Shown here: positions 1 to 10,082 of the stretch, in pieces
How the letters are laid out: each line of letters begins with the position of its first letter
Position numbering within the stretch: the stretch's first letter is position 1
Assembly: GCF_024704725.1 (NCBI RefSeq)
Contig: NZ_JALIQS010000003.1
Coordinates: 930,001-994,000 of the forward strand
Reading direction: 5' to 3'
DNA from: Shinella sp. CPCC 101442
GTDB taxonomy: Bacteria > Pseudomonadota > Alphaproteobacteria > Rhizobiales > Rhizobiaceae
Length of the DNA: 64,000 nucleotides
Notes under the pieces: model-generated
The model's input: the letters and a program-made list of their open reading frames with translations, nothing else
What the model was told of the DNA's origin: nothing
Databases searched by the model: none
Position numbers and translations under genes: made by a program

Positions 1-2137
1 GGTTCGACTTGGCGAGCAGTTCCGCCATGCCGAGCACGCCGTTCATCGGCGTGCGGATCTCGTGGCTCATGTTGGCGAGGAATTCCGACTTCGCCTTGTC
101 GGCCGTCTCGGCGCGCAGCACGAGCCGGCGCAACTCGTCCTCGCGGCCCTTGAGGTCGGTGATGTCGGAGAAGACGATGACGCTGCGGCCACGGCTCGTC
201 GGCGTCACATCGAGCCGCAGCCAGCGCTCGTAGCCGCTCAACACCGTCAACGAGGCCGGCTTGCCGGTGAAGAGAATGGCGCCGAACCGGCTGGCATCCA
301 CGGGGTCCTCGCCGACGAAACCGGGGATCTTACGGTCGATGCAGCTCTGCAGCACGTCCTTGACCAGCGCGCCGGGCTGTAGCAGCCGAGGCGGCATCGC
401 GATCATGGTCGAAAGCGCCTCATTGGACAGCACCACCTTCTCGCCCTCGACGATGAGCAGGCCCTGGCTCATGGAGGAGACCGCATCCTCCATCAAGGTG
501 CCGACCTCTTCGAGCGCGCTGCGCGTCTCCAGCACCTCGCGCTCGCGCTCGCGACGCTCGGTGATGTCGATATAGGTGAGAAGGCAGCGCCCGCCCGAAA
601 TGGAACGGCCCGCCTCGATCAGCGTGCGGCCGTTCGCATAGGCGACTTCGCGTGCGGCGAAGGTGTCGGAGCGAATGCTGTGCAACGCCTGCTCGTGGCT
701 TTCCGGCGCAGTCGCGCAACCGTCCTCGCATGTCCCGCCCTGCGCCTCCTGGAAGCGCAGCAGCAGGCCGAGCGGCTTGCCCCTGAGATCCGGCAGCGCG
801 TCGTCCCACAGCGTCTCGAAGGCACCGTTGATCAGCTCGATATCGCCGGTCTCGTCGACGACGACGATGCCGACGGGAAGCGACTCCACCACGCTCGCAA
901 GGTCCGCGCGTGCCGCCTCGGCCTCACGCTGCGCTTCGATCAACTGTCCTTCGCGCTTTTTCAGAACCATCGTGTCGGTGATCGAACCGATCAGATAACT
1001 CTTTTCGTCAAGCGTCGTGACGCGGTAGAGCCGGGTAATCGTCGGCAGCACGAAACCGTCGGAACGGACATAGTCGATCTCGGTCTCGAACAGTTCGCCG
1101 GTGTCCAGCACGAACTGGTTCTGCGCGTGAAACGCCTCGCCCTGCTCCGGATACATGTCGAGCGTGGTGAGACCAAGCAGCTCCTCCGGCTGCTTGCCCG
1201 TCAGCTCCACATAGGCCCGGTTGGCGAAGATCATGCGCTGGCTCTCGTCACGCATGAAGCTTGCCACGGGGAGCTCGTCGAGCAGCGCGCGATAGAGACT
1301 GATTTCCTGTGAATGCTGGTTGAGCCGTGCCTCGCTCTCTTTCAGCGCCGTCACGTCCAGCCGGAAGGCGATGAGCCTTCCATCCGGGCGGCGCTGGGTG
1401 ACGAGGCGCATCCAGCCGCCGGCAAGCCGGGCGACCGTCTCGTAGAGCGGCAGGCCGTAGTTTGCCAGGCGCGCGGCAACCCATTGCTCCCGCTCGGCCG
1501 GCGTCGTGCGCCCGACCTCCATGTCATGCAGGGCCTCGGTAATGGAGGCCAGGCTGATCGGGCCGTCTGCGAGGTCGCCGACAAGCGTGCGATAGAATTC
1601 CCGCATGCAGCGATTGGCGTAACTCAACCGGTTGTCGGCGCCGAAGATCGCAATGCCGGCACCAAAAGCGTCCAACGCGCTTTCGACAGGATCGGCCTCG
1701 TCTGCCGGGGTCCCCGCCGCAGACGTCCCTGTCGGCTTGATATCCGTGTTGGCAACAGCGCGAACGGCCGAGGCCAGCGCCTCGATGGAGGGCGTGAAGA
1801 GGCCGACGAGGATGGAAAGCGCCGGTGACACGCGTTCGCGCTTCAGCGCGATATCGAAACTTCCACGGCCGAAAGGATGCGCGAAGCGGGCCCTTTCGGG
1901 ATTGCCGAAGATCAGGCAGCGGCGTTCGGGATCGTCCCGTTCGCCATGCCCGGGCAATTCGCCGATTTCATCGCTGCGCAGGCCGATCATATCGGCGGGG
2001 CTATGGCCGAAAAGGGCTGCGTAAGGCTCGTTCACCGCGAGATAACGCAGTTCGCTGCTCTTGACGTAGGCCGGATACGGATGCGCGCGAACGCGCGCCA
2101 TGGCCGCTACCAGCAATTCGTCTTGAGATTCAGTCAC
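1..2137 (-). CDS. Multi-PAS sensor histidine kinase, 3' part outside window
   Basis: The frame is open from a GTG at 2137 to the left edge of the window, giving at least 712 residues. PAS-like segments begin near residues 15, 150, 285, 420 and 550; typical cores are [18 protein letters not shown] and [21 protein letters not shown]. The frame reaches the phospho-acceptor box with [10 protein letters not shown], placing the predicted histidine at about residue 692 (bases 62-64). The ATPase domain and any receiver domain lie outside the window, so a hybrid architecture is only a guess. No clear transmembrane segment is visible, so it is probably a cytoplasmic sensor. GTG was chosen because GGGGAG lies about seven bases upstream and the nearby ATG (revcomp near 2140) runs straight into a stop. 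An internal ATG at about 2103 is an alternative start. The signal and the partner regulator are unknown. Confidence 0.85.
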   Translation of the reverse strand, partial: MTESQDELLVAAMARVRAHPYPAYVKSSELRYLAVNEPYAALFGHSPADMIGLRSDEIGELPGHGERDDPERRCLIFGNPERARFAHPFGRGSFDIALKRERVSPALSILVGLFTPSIEALASAVRAVANTDIKPTGTSAAGTPADEADPVESALDAFGAGIAIFGADNRLSYANRCMREFYRTLVGDLADGPISLASITEALHDMEVGRTTPAEREQWVAARLANYGLPLYETVARLAGGWMRLVTQRRPDGRLIAFRLDVTALKESEARLNQHSQEISLYRALLDELPVASFMRDESQRMIFANRAYVELTGKQPEELLGLTTLDMYPEQGEAFHAQNQFVLDTGELFETEIDYVRSDGFVLPTITRLYRVTTLDEKSYLIGSITDTMVLKKREGQLIEAQREAEAARADLASVVESLPVGIVVVDETGDIELINGAFETLWDDALPDLRGKPLGLLLRFQEAQGGTCEDGCATAPESHEQALHSIRSDTFAAREVAYANGRTLIEAGRSISGGRCLLTYIDITERREREREVLETRSALEEVGTLMEDAVSSMSQGLLIVEGEKVVLSNEALSTMIAMPPRLLQPGALVKDVLQSCIDRKIPGFVGEDPVDASRFGAILFTGKPASLTVLSGYERWLRLDVTPTSRGRSVIVFSDITDLKGREDELRRLVLRAETADKAKSEFLANMSHEIRTPMNGVLGMAELLAKSN

Positions 2138-2335
2138 GCATGCGCTCCCCGAAGCGGGACGGAAGAGAAATTTATACCTCTTGGGGAGTATCACCAATCC
2201 TTGAACGGATGGTTAACCGATCGTTGCCAAAGCCGCCCTTATCCATGGCGGCATTTCCCTGTCGCAAATGACGGGCCATCGCGTCGCAGGATATGCGATA
2301 CCGAAAAAAGGCAAACCAGACCGGGGCTGTGCTGC

Positions 2336-3931
2336 ATGGGTGACGTGATCAAACTCGAAAATCACCTCGAACAACCGGAGGCCGAAGATGCCCCCGTCGA
2401 GCGTCGCCGACGGGGCGGCGGGCGCGGTGCCGAACGCACGCGGCGCGCACCGGCCACCTCGAAATATCTCAATCTCGTCAACACCACGGCAAAGTCCACG
2501 GTGCTTTCGGAAGACGCGCTGGAGGCCATCCATCAGGCCTCGCTGACGATCCTCGAAGAGATCGGCATGGACGTCATCCTGCCGGAAGCCCGCGAACGCA
2601 TGAAGGCGGCCGGCGCCGACGTGACGCCGGGCACGGACCGCGTGCGGTTCGACCGCGGCCTCATCCTGGACATGCTGGCCTCGGTGCCGTCAGGTTTCAC
2701 CCTGCATGCCCGCAATCCAATACGCAACGTGGAGATCGGCGGCAACAACCTCGTCTTTGCGCAGATCGCCTCCGCCCCCTTCGTGGCCGACCGCGACGGC
2801 GGCCGGCGTGCGGGCAACCAGGACGATTTCCGCAAGCTGGTAAAGCTTGCCCAGTCCTATGACATCATTCATACGACAGGCGGATATCCGGTCGAACCGA
2901 TCGATATCCACGCTTCCATCCGCCATCTCGATTGCCTGTCGGACATGGTGAAGCTGACGGACAAGGTCTTTCACGTCTATTCCCTCGGAAAGCAGCGCAA
3001 TCTCGACGGTATCGAGATCGCCCGCATCGGCCGTGGCATTTCCATGGAGCAGATGGAGCGGGAGCCCTCGCTCTTCACCATCATCAACACATCCTCGCCG
3101 CTGCGCCTGGACGGACCGATGCTGCAGGGCATCATCGAAATGTCCTCGCGCAATCAGGTCGTCGTCGTGACACCTTTCACGCTGGCGGGTGCCATGGCGC
3201 CGGTGACGATCGCCGGCGCCGTCGTGCAGCAGAATGCCGAGGCGCTTGCCGGCATCGCCTTCACGCAAATGGTGCGCAAGGGCGCTCCAGTCATGTATGG
3301 CGGCTTCACCTCCAATGTCGACATGAAGACGGGCGCGCCCGCCTTCGGCACGCCGGAATACATGAAGGCGGTGGTCGCGGGCGGCCAGCTCGCCCGCAAA
3401 TACAACATCCCTTACCGCACCTCCAACACCAACGCCTCCAACACGCTGGACGCGCAGGCGGCCTATGAATCGGCTTTTTCGCTCTGGGCGCTGACGCAGG
3501 GCGGCGGCAATTTCATCATGCATTCGGCCGGCTGGAGCGAAGGCGGCCTGACGGCGTCCTTCGAAAAATTCATCCTCGATGTCGACATGCTGCAGATGGT
3601 GGCGGAATACCTGACGCCGCTCGATGTCAGCACCGATGCACTCGGCCTCGATGCCGTGCGCGACGTCGGCCCGGGCGGCCATTTCTTCGGCACGCCGCAC
3701 ACGCTGGCGCGCTATGAAACCGCGTTCTATTCGCCGATCCTGTCGGATTGGCGCAACTTCGAGACGTGGACGGAAGCCGGCCGGCCGACGACCTACGATC
3801 ACGCCAACCGGGTCTTCAAGGAAAAGCTCAATACTTATGAGAAGCCGCCGCTCGACCCGGCTATCGAGGACGAACTGGATGCGTTCGTCGCCAGGCGCAA
3901 GGAAGAGGGCGGCGTTCCCACGGATTTCTAA
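2336..3931 (+). CDS. MttB-superfamily (non-pyrrolysine) methyltransferase
   Basis: The predicted protein has 531 residues and belongs to the trimethylamine methyltransferase (MttB) family. Such proteins transfer methyl groups from quaternary or methylated amines to a corrinoid protein. Family features include the IHQASLTILEEIGMDV segment near residue 65 and SNTNASNTLDAQAAYESAFS around residue 365. There is no in-frame TAG, so this is a member without pyrrolysine, like the glycine-betaine demethylase MtgB. The first 45 residues are a low-complexity basic leader. ATG 2336 was chosen because the family homology starts soon after it; the frame stays open upstream to 1877 but that part looks like antisense of the kinase gene. 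No corrinoid protein or corrinoid-dependent methyltransferase lies nearby, so the substrate cannot be named. Confidence 0.85.
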   Translation: MGDVIKLENHLEQPEAEDAPVERRRRGGGRGAERTRRAPATSKYLNLVNTTAKSTVLSEDALEAIHQASLTILEEIGMDVILPEARERMKAAGADVTPGTDRVRFDRGLILDMLASVPSGFTLHARNPIRNVEIGGNNLVFAQIASAPFVADRDGGRRAGNQDDFRKLVKLAQSYDIIHTTGGYPVEPIDIHASIRHLDCLSDMVKLTDKVFHVYSLGKQRNLDGIEIARIGRGISMEQMEREPSLFTIINTSSPLRLDGPMLQGIIEMSSRNQVVVVTPFTLAGAMAPVTIAGAVVQQNAEALAGIAFTQMVRKGAPVMYGGFTSNVDMKTGAPAFGTPEYMKAVVAGGQLARKYNIPYRTSNTNASNTLDAQAAYESAFSLWALTQGGGNFIMHSAGWSEGGLTASFEKFILDVDMLQMVAEYLTPLDVSTDALGLDAVRDVGPGGHFFGTPHTLARYETAFYSPILSDWRNFETWTEAGRPTTYDHANRVFKEKLNTYEKPPLDPAIEDELDAFVARRKEEGGVPTDF

Positions 3932-3937
3932 AAGGCG

Positions 3938-4390
3938 TTACGCATCGAACATGATCGAGCGGACGGACGAGATCAGCTTGTCCGTCGGCAGGTTGGAAAA
4001 ATTCTTGTCGATTTCAGCCATGGTCAGAGTGCGGGACCTGTTCGAAAGCTTGTTGCGCAGGTCGCCGAGCGTCTGAGGTGCCGCGCAGACGACGAGCCGG
4101 TCGAAGGCGCCTTCGGCCGCGTAGCCGTCGATCAGGCCGGCGACTTCGGCGGTGAATTTCTGCTGCTCCTCCCGAACCGGATCGCTCGAATATTCCATGG
4201 CGGAACGACCATGCCCGACGGAGGAATGACTGCGGCCGGGCTTGTCGGCCATGATGTCCTGCGCCTTTTTCGGCTCCCAGCGAAAGACCTCCTGCTCCGG
4301 GCTCTGCTGGCCGTCCTTCAACAGGTTCACCCCCTTGAGCAGGCGGGCCTGATTGCCGTCGGCGGCGAGAATCCAAGTCGTAGCGGTCAT
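3938..4390 (-). CDS. Host attachment family protein
   Basis: This is a 150-residue soluble protein of the family described as 'required for attachment to host cells' (PF10116 type). Typical features are the N-terminal TTWILAADGNQARLL strand, the central segment with GRSHSSVGHGRSAMEYSSDP, and the C-terminal LVVCAAPQTLGDLRNKL followed by a short helix. The name is inherited from Agrobacterium work; the fold resembles the eRF1/archaeal-peptidyl-release-type domain and the biochemical role is not established. It converges with the MttB-like gene (six bases between the stops) and diverges from the AlkD-like gene. Confidence 0.8.
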   Translation of the reverse strand: MTATTWILAADGNQARLLKGVNLLKDGQQSPEQEVFRWEPKKAQDIMADKPGRSHSSVGHGRSAMEYSSDPVREEQQKFTAEVAGLIDGYAAEGAFDRLVVCAAPQTLGDLRNKLSNRSRTLTMAEIDKNFSNLPTDKLISSVRSIMFDA

Positions 4391-4600
4391 GTTTCACTCC
4401 CGTAGCGAGATTTGCGGACTGGCAGCGGATCTGCCTCGAAACGCATCCTGCCCGATTGCGGCAGGGTACGCGCTTACTCAAACGCCCCGCCCCGGCGCAT
4501 GTTCCGGGTGGTTTTGAAAATGAAGCTGTTGGAAAGCGTGCCGCACCCTATCCCCGCGCCGAAGCGGCCCGTTAGGGTGCCACCGACGACAGGAGCCCCC

Positions 4601-5701
4601 ATGGCAGAACCGCTGAAAAACCTGCTGCATCCCGGACTGGTGACGGACATGGCCAGCCACGTCTCCCGCGTCGCGCCCGGTTTCGACGCTGAGCGCTTCA
4701 GCGCATTGGCGACTGACGGCATGGACACGCTGGAACTGATGCAGCGCGCCGAGCGCATCAAGGACGCGCTGGCGCAAACGCTGCCCGCCGACTTTGCCGC
4801 GGCAGCAGACATCCTGCGCAAGGCCCTGCCTGATGACACCAGGCCGGGCCTCTCCGGTTGGGCGCTGCTGCCGGTCAACCAGTTCGTCTCCGAATACGGC
4901 CTCGGCCATTTCGACCTGTCGCTGGCACTCCTCAAGGCGCTGACGCCGCATTTCACCGCCGAGTTCGGCATCCGCCGCTTCATCCACGCCGAGCAGGACC
5001 GCGCGCTCGCCGAAATCTCCGGCTGGGTCACGGACATCAACCATCACGTCCGCCGTCTTGCCTCCGAAGGCACCCGTCCCCGCCTGCCCTGGGCGATGCG
5101 TCTTCCGGCGCTGGTAAAACAGCCCGCCCCCATCCTGCCGATCCTTGTCGCCCTCATCGACGATCCCGAGGATTATGTGCGCCGTTCCGTTGCCAACAGT
5201 CTCAACGACATCGCCAAGGACCACCCTGCCCTTGTCGCCGATTTCGTGGAACGCCACATCGACGATGCCTCGATCGCGCGGCGACAGTTGCTGCGCCATG
5301 CCTCGCGCACGCTGCTGAAGAAGGGCAATGCCAAGGCGCTCGCCAATTTCGGTTTTGCGGCCGCGCGCGGCATCGACACAAGCCTGACGCTCGCAACGCC
5401 CGTCGTCGTCTTCGGCGACACGCTTGGCTTTTCCATCACTGTCGGCAATGAAGACACAATGCCGCAACGGCTGATGATCGACTATGCCATCCACCACGTG
5501 AAGGCGAATGGCACGCTGGCGCCGAAGGTGTTCAAGTGGAAGACGCTCGACCTTCCCGCCGGCGGCCGGCAGTCGATCGACAAGGCCCACGCCATCCGCG
5601 CGATCACCACGCGCGTCTACTACCCCGGCAGGCACCGTATCGAAATTCTCATCAACGGCACGGTTTCCGCCGCTGCGGACTTCGATCTGCGCATGGATTG
5701 A
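4601..5701 (+). CDS. DNA alkylation repair protein, AlkC/AlkD-like HEAT repeat
   Basis: The protein has 366 residues. From about residue 90 to 250 it shows the all-helical HEAT-like array of the DNA alkylation repair family (PF08713), including a repeat with DDPEDYVRRSVANSLNDIAK, which is characteristic of AlkC/AlkD glycosylases that remove N3/N7-alkylpurines. The last 110 residues form a beta-rich extension (about 255-366) seen in AlkC-type proteins. ATG 4601 is preceded by AGGAG at 4591-4595. The frame stays open further upstream to 4412, but that stretch has no family similarity and lies in the divergent promoter region. It diverges from the host-attachment gene across about 210 bases. Confidence 0.85.
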   Translation: MAEPLKNLLHPGLVTDMASHVSRVAPGFDAERFSALATDGMDTLELMQRAERIKDALAQTLPADFAAAADILRKALPDDTRPGLSGWALLPVNQFVSEYGLGHFDLSLALLKALTPHFTAEFGIRRFIHAEQDRALAEISGWVTDINHHVRRLASEGTRPRLPWAMRLPALVKQPAPILPILVALIDDPEDYVRRSVANSLNDIAKDHPALVADFVERHIDDASIARRQLLRHASRTLLKKGNAKALANFGFAAARGIDTSLTLATPVVVFGDTLGFSITVGNEDTMPQRLMIDYAIHHVKANGTLAPKVFKWKTLDLPAGGRQSIDKAHAIRAITTRVYYPGRHRIEILINGTVSAAADFDLRMD

Positions 5702-5998
5702 GCGACTGCTTTCTCGCAACTGCGAAAGTAGCACTTGACTTTTTGCCGCAAAACAACGACATGAGCCGCAGCGTCGCCCTTCGGCCGCCGCGTGAGCGAG
5801 CCTGCGATTTCCCGTTACGGGATGCTAAGAAGGACAAGCGCAAGAGAACGATCCGCCTCCCATTTGCGGATGACTGCGCAGACGATAGCCAACCAACCCA
5901 CAAGTTCCCAATTCACGCGGGGTTCTTGACGCTGAACGAAACCGGAAACGCATGGTGCGTTCCGGCGATTTGCGTTTGGCGCCCCGAAAGGTATTCAA

Positions 5999-7426
5999 TT
6001 GACCACTTTCCACGACCTCGGCCTCTCGCAGACCATCGTCGCCACCCTCACCACGCTCGGCTTTGAAAAAGCGACGCCGATCCAGGAAAAGGCCATCCCG
6101 CTCGTCATGGAAGGCTCCGACCTGATCGGCCTGGCCCAGACCGGCACCGGCAAGACGGCCGCTTTCGGCCTGCCGATGATCGAAAAGCTCCTTGCGGACG
6201 CCCGCCGTCCCGACCCGCGCAATATCCGCGCCCTCATCCTCGCGCCGACCCGCGAACTGGTGAACCAGATCGCCGATAACCTGCGCGACTTCGTCAAGAA
6301 GACGCCGCTGCGCGTCGTGACCGTCGTTGGCGGCGCCTCCATCAACAAGCAGTCTGAAATGCTCTCGCGCGGCACCGACATTCTCGTCGCCACGCCCGGC
6401 CGCCTGCTCGATCTCGTCGCCCGCAAGGCCGTGACGCTGACGCAGGCCCGCTATCTCGTGCTCGACGAAGCCGACCAGATGCTCGACCTCGGCTTCATCC
6501 ACGATCTGCGCAAGATCTCCAAGATGGTGCCGAAAAACCGCCAGACGCTGCTCTTCTCGGCCACCATGCCGAAGCTGATCGGCGAACTTGCCGGCGAATA
6601 TCTCGTCAACCCGAAGAAGGTTGAAGTGACGCCTCCCGGCAAGGCTGCCGACAAGGTGGAGCAGTATGTCCACCACGTTCCCGGCAAGGACCAGAAGGCG
6701 CAGATCCTGCGCAAGACGCTGACCGACAACCCGGATGGCCTGTCGCTCGTCTTTTCGCGCACCAAGCATGGCGCCGAGAAGCTGATGAAGCATCTCGAGC
6801 ATATCGGCTTCAAGGCCGCCTCCATCCACGGCAACAAGAGCCAGGGCCAGCGCGAGCGCGCCCTCAAGGCCTTCCGTGACGGCGAGATCCGCGTGCTGGT
6901 CGCCACCGACGTCGCCGCCCGCGGCATCGACATTCCCGGTGTCACGCACGTCTACAACTACGACCTGCCCGAAGTGGCGGACGCCTATGTCCACCGCATC
7001 GGCCGCACGGCCCGCAACGGCCGCGACGGCATCGCGATTGCTTTCTGCACGCCGGACGAAGCGCATCTGCTGCGCGACATCGAGAAGCTGATGGGCATCC
7101 AGATCACCGTCGCCAGCGGTGAAGCGCCGGCATTCGTTTCCGCCGGCCCCGGCGGCAAGTCGCGCAAGCCGCGCAGCGGTAGCGGCCATCGCGCCAGCCA
7201 GGGTCGCGCAGGTCAGCGCCCGCCGCGCAAGCCATTCAGCGAGGGCGGCCAGGCAGCCGCCGACGGTGGCGCACCCGCAGCCGGCAAGCGCGCCCATGGC
7301 GGCCGCCCGCCGCAGAAGCAGGGCGAGCGCCAGAACCGCAACCACGGCGGCGGCAACGGCCAGGGCCGCCCGCAGAACCACGGCAAGCCGCGCCGGCCGG
7401 AAGGCCAGCGCCGCGAACAGGCATAA
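5999..7426 (+). CDS. DEAD-box ATP-dependent RNA helicase, RhlE-like
   Basis: The predicted protein has 475 residues and unwinds RNA, acting in ribosome assembly or mRNA turnover and often in cold adaptation. All core motifs are visible: Q motif (TPIQEKAIP), AQTGTGKT (Walker A), PTRELVNQI, TPGRLLD, DEAD at about residue 157, SAT, and in domain two ARGIDIP and HRIGRTARNGR. Residues from about 385 onward form a basic, Gly/Pro/Gln/Arg-rich tail of the RNA-binding type found in RhlE proteins. The start is a TTG with GAAAGG about eight bases upstream; no better start precedes the Q motif. The 297-base upstream region has no gene that I can support and could act as a long 5' leader. A strong terminator follows at 7446. 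Confidence 0.93.
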   Translation: MTTFHDLGLSQTIVATLTTLGFEKATPIQEKAIPLVMEGSDLIGLAQTGTGKTAAFGLPMIEKLLADARRPDPRNIRALILAPTRELVNQIADNLRDFVKKTPLRVVTVVGGASINKQSEMLSRGTDILVATPGRLLDLVARKAVTLTQARYLVLDEADQMLDLGFIHDLRKISKMVPKNRQTLLFSATMPKLIGELAGEYLVNPKKVEVTPPGKAADKVEQYVHHVPGKDQKAQILRKTLTDNPDGLSLVFSRTKHGAEKLMKHLEHIGFKAASIHGNKSQGQRERALKAFRDGEIRVLVATDVAARGIDIPGVTHVYNYDLPEVADAYVHRIGRTARNGRDGIAIAFCTPDEAHLLRDIEKLMGIQITVASGEAPAFVSAGPGGKSRKPRSGSGHRASQGRAGQRPPRKPFSEGGQAAADGGAPAAGKRAHGGRPPQKQGERQNRNHGGGNGQGRPQNHGKPRRPEGQRREQA

Positions 7427-7445
7427 GCGGGTAAACACCGAATAG

Positions 7446-7475
7446 AAAAACGGCGGGCTTCGGCCCGCCGTTTTT
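7446..7475. terminator. Bidirectional intrinsic terminator
   Basis: A perfect 13-base-pair stem (7446-7458 with 7463-7475) closes a TTCG tetraloop; the arms begin with AAAAA and end with TTTTT. It separates the convergent helicase gene (stop at 7426) and EamA transporter gene (stop at 7482) and can serve both strands. Confidence 0.93.
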
Positions 7476-7481
7476 GTTTGC

Positions 7482-8366
7482 TCAATCCGCCGGCGCCGGC
7501 GTCTTGCGGTTCGTGAGGTAGACCCCGACCACCACGATCAGCGTTCCGACGATCATCGGGATCGTCAGTTCCTCGCCGAAGGCGACCGCCGCCTGCAGGG
7601 CGGCAATGGGCGGCACGAGATAGATGAGCGAGGCTGCGCGGGAAACCTGGCCGCGGCGCAGCAGATAGAGCAGCAGCAGGATCGCGCCCATCGAAATGCC
7701 AAGCACGGACCAGGCGAGAAGCGCGACGAAGGCGAAGCCGAAATCGACATGCAGGCTTTCCAGCCCCAAGGCGAACGGGAAGGTGACGACGAGCGCACCG
7801 GCATATTGCAGGGTGGCGATAGTGCGGATGTCGCCGGTCTGCAGATATTGCTTCTGGTAGATCGTGCCATGGGTGACGGCGATCATGCCAAGCATGTTGA
7901 CGATGATGGCAAAGGCCGGGATTTCCGCCGCGCCATGTCCGAAGAATTTCGGCAGGACAGCGAGCAGCACGCCGAGAAAGCCAAGGCCGAGCCCCATCTT
8001 CTGCGTTCCGCTGAGCCGTTCGCCGATGAAGAAGGGTGCGGCCAGCGCCGTCATCAGCGGCTGGAGGGCGGCGATGATCGAGGACAGCGCCGCGGGCACG
8101 CCCTCGCCGATCGCCCACCAGACCGCACCCAGATAGAGGCCATGCAGGAAAGCACCGGAGACGACGGCATGCACGATGGTGCGCGTATCACGCGGCCAGG
8201 AGGCGCGGGTAACGAGACAGAAGCCGGTGAACAGGATCGCAGCCGTCGCGTAGCGGATGCTGAGAAAGGTCAGCGGCTCGGAAACGAAGGTGGCGTATTT
8301 GGCGACGACCCAGCCGGTCGACCAGAGCAGGACGAAAACGGCTGGCGCCAGGCGATCGAGGGACAT
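7482..8366 (-). CDS. EamA/DMT-family transporter
   Basis: The 294-residue protein has about ten predicted membrane helices and two EamA repeats (about residues 5-130 and 145-285), matching the drug/metabolite transporter family. These act as exporters or exchangers for amino acids and other small metabolites. Recognisable features are the N-terminal VFVLLWSTGWVVAKYA helix and the repeat-end motif around IGERLSGTQKMGLGLGFLGV, mirrored by FGEELTIPMIVGTLIVVVGV. ATG 8366 has GGAAG just upstream; an open extension to 8534 lacks hydrophobic character. No substrate can be assigned. The 291 bases upstream (8367-8657) are a divergent promoter region without a gene I can support. Confidence 0.88.
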   Translation of the reverse strand: MSLDRLAPAVFVLLWSTGWVVAKYATFVSEPLTFLSIRYATAAILFTGFCLVTRASWPRDTRTIVHAVVSGAFLHGLYLGAVWWAIGEGVPAALSSIIAALQPLMTALAAPFFIGERLSGTQKMGLGLGFLGVLLAVLPKFFGHGAAEIPAFAIIVNMLGMIAVTHGTIYQKQYLQTGDIRTIATLQYAGALVVTFPFALGLESLHVDFGFAFVALLAWSVLGISMGAILLLLYLLRRGQVSRAASLIYLVPPIAALQAAVAFGEELTIPMIVGTLIVVVGVYLTNRKTPAPAD

Positions 8367-8657
8367 GGGACTTCCGGCGGGATGACAAGGAATGCGCGAG
8401 CGATAGGCGCTGCCCCTGTGATGGTCAAAGGAATTTCCTTGATGCTTAGGTTCAGCGAAAGGTGCAGGTCGCGTATTCGGCATCTGCCCATCTTTTCGGC
8501 ACAGGCTGGTCCGGCGGTCGACCGACCGATGCATGCCTGCCCCAAAAAACCGTCGCGACGGCCGGTTTGATCGCGCTCAAAGCGGTATGAGAATTCTTTC
8601 CCGCTAATTGAGCATGGTTCTTGCATTGCCCCGGATGTTGTACTCAAATGGCGAAAA

Positions 8658-10082
8658 ATGGGGAACACGCCTTTGGCATTTGATGAAATGATAAACGCGG
8701 ACTCAAACCCGCGGCAGCCCTATGACAACTACCATGACTGGTATGAAGGACAGGATCGGGCCCGCCTGATCGCCAAATCGAGAGACGCGGAAAACCTCTT
8801 TCGAAAGACCGGCATCACCTTCGCGGTCTACGGACACGAAGACAGTTCAGAAAAGCTCATTCCCTTCGACATCATCCCCCGCATCATTTCAGGCCGAGAG
8901 TGGCGCAAGCTCGCCCAGGGCATTGAACAGCGGGTCATCGCCCTCAACGCCTTCCTCGACGACATCTACCACAAGCAGGAAATCATCAAGGCCGGCCGCG
9001 TGCCGCGCGAGCTGATCGAGCGCAACGTCGCCTTCCTGCCGCAGATGATCGGCTTCAAGCCGCCGGGCGGCGTCTATACCCACATCGTCGGCACGGATAT
9101 CGTGCGCACCGGCGAAGACCAGTTCTACGTGCTGGAAGACAATGCCCGCACCCCGTCCGGTGTCAGCTACATGCTGGAAAACCGGGAAACCATGATGCAG
9201 ATGTTCCCGGAGCTGTTCCACCTGAACAAGGTGCGCCCGGTCGAGGACTATCCGAAGCTGCTGCGCCAGAGCCTCGCTTCGCTCGCCCCGCCCGGCTGTT
9301 CCGGCAAACCACGTGTCGCGGTGCTGACCCCCGGCATCTTCAACTCCGCCTATTACGAACACTCGTTCCTGGCCGACATGATGGGCGTGGAACTGGTCGA
9401 GGGCTCGGACCTGCGCGTCGTCGACGGCAAGGTCAAGATGCGCACGACCCGCGGCTATGAGGCGATCGACGTGCTCTACCGCCGCGTCGATGACGATTTC
9501 CTCGATCCGCTGACCTTCCGGCCCGATTCAGCGCTCGGCATTCCCGGTATCATGGACGTCTACAAGGCCGGCAACATCACTATCGCCAATGCGCCGGGCA
9601 CCGGCATTTCCGACGACAAGGCGATCTATTCCTACATGCCCGAGATCGTCGAATTCTACACCGGCCGCAAGGCGCTTCTCGAAAACGTCCCGACATGGCG
9701 CTGCTCGGAGGAGGACAGCCTGAAATACGTGCTCGAACATCTCGACGAGCTGGTGGTGAAGGAAGTGCATGGCTCGGGGGGCTACGGCATGCTGGTCGGC
9801 CCGACCGCCTCGAAGAAGGAATGCGCGGCTTTTGCCGAAAAGCTCAAGGCCCGGCCGTCGAACTACATCGCGCAGCCGACGCTGTCGCTCTCCACAGTCC
9901 CCATTCTCGTCAACAAGGGCATCGCGCCCCGGCACGTCGACCTTCGGCCCTACGTGCTCGTTTCCGACAAGGTGCAGATCATTCCGGGCGGGTTGACCCG
10001 CGTGGCGCTCAAGGAAGGCTCGCTGGTGGTGAACTCCAGCCAGGGCGGCGGCACGAAGGACACCTGGGTACTGGAGGACTGA
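8658..10082 (+). CDS. Circularly permuted ATP-grasp type 2 protein
   Basis: The 474-residue protein belongs to the circularly permuted ATP-grasp type 2 family (DUF404/DUF407). Family signatures include NAFLDDIYHKQEIIKAGRVP near residue 95, the VLEDNARTPSGVSYMLENR segment near residue 160, LYRRVDDDFLDP near residue 275 and VVKEVHGSGGYGMLVGP near residue 368. The family is predicted to form amide or peptide-like bonds using ATP. It overlaps the alpha-E gene by one base (TGATG), and a transglutaminase-like gene follows. This trio is a known conserved set proposed to make and process a peptide tag or metabolite, but the product is unknown. An alternative start is ATG 8688. Confidence 0.88.
   Translation: MGNTPLAFDEMINADSNPRQPYDNYHDWYEGQDRARLIAKSRDAENLFRKTGITFAVYGHEDSSEKLIPFDIIPRIISGREWRKLAQGIEQRVIALNAFLDDIYHKQEIIKAGRVPRELIERNVAFLPQMIGFKPPGGVYTHIVGTDIVRTGEDQFYVLEDNARTPSGVSYMLENRETMMQMFPELFHLNKVRPVEDYPKLLRQSLASLAPPGCSGKPRVAVLTPGIFNSAYYEHSFLADMMGVELVEGSDLRVVDGKVKMRTTRGYEAIDVLYRRVDDDFLDPLTFRPDSALGIPGIMDVYKAGNITIANAPGTGISDDKAIYSYMPEIVEFYTGRKALLENVPTWRCSEEDSLKYVLEHLDELVVKEVHGSGGYGMLVGPTASKKECAAFAEKLKARPSNYIAQPTLSLSTVPILVNKGIAPRHVDLRPYVLVSDKVQIIPGGLTRVALKEGSLVVNSSQGGGTKDTWVLED

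Noticed and set aside
1877-2335. Upstream extension of the MttB-like reading frame
   Set aside because: The stretch is open but lies opposite the sensor kinase gene and shows no methyltransferase similarity; the start was set at 2336.
2690-3802. A 370-codon antisense open frame inside the MttB-like gene
   Set aside because: Its composition is typical of antisense reading of a high-GC gene, with no recognisable domain; the sense strand encodes a clear family protein.
2336-3931. Possible pyrrolysine-containing MttB
   Set aside because: No in-frame TAG occurs in the gene, and it is read through to a normal stop.
5825-7438. A 537-codon antisense open frame over the RNA helicase
   Set aside because: It is an antisense shadow; the helicase motifs on the other strand are complete.
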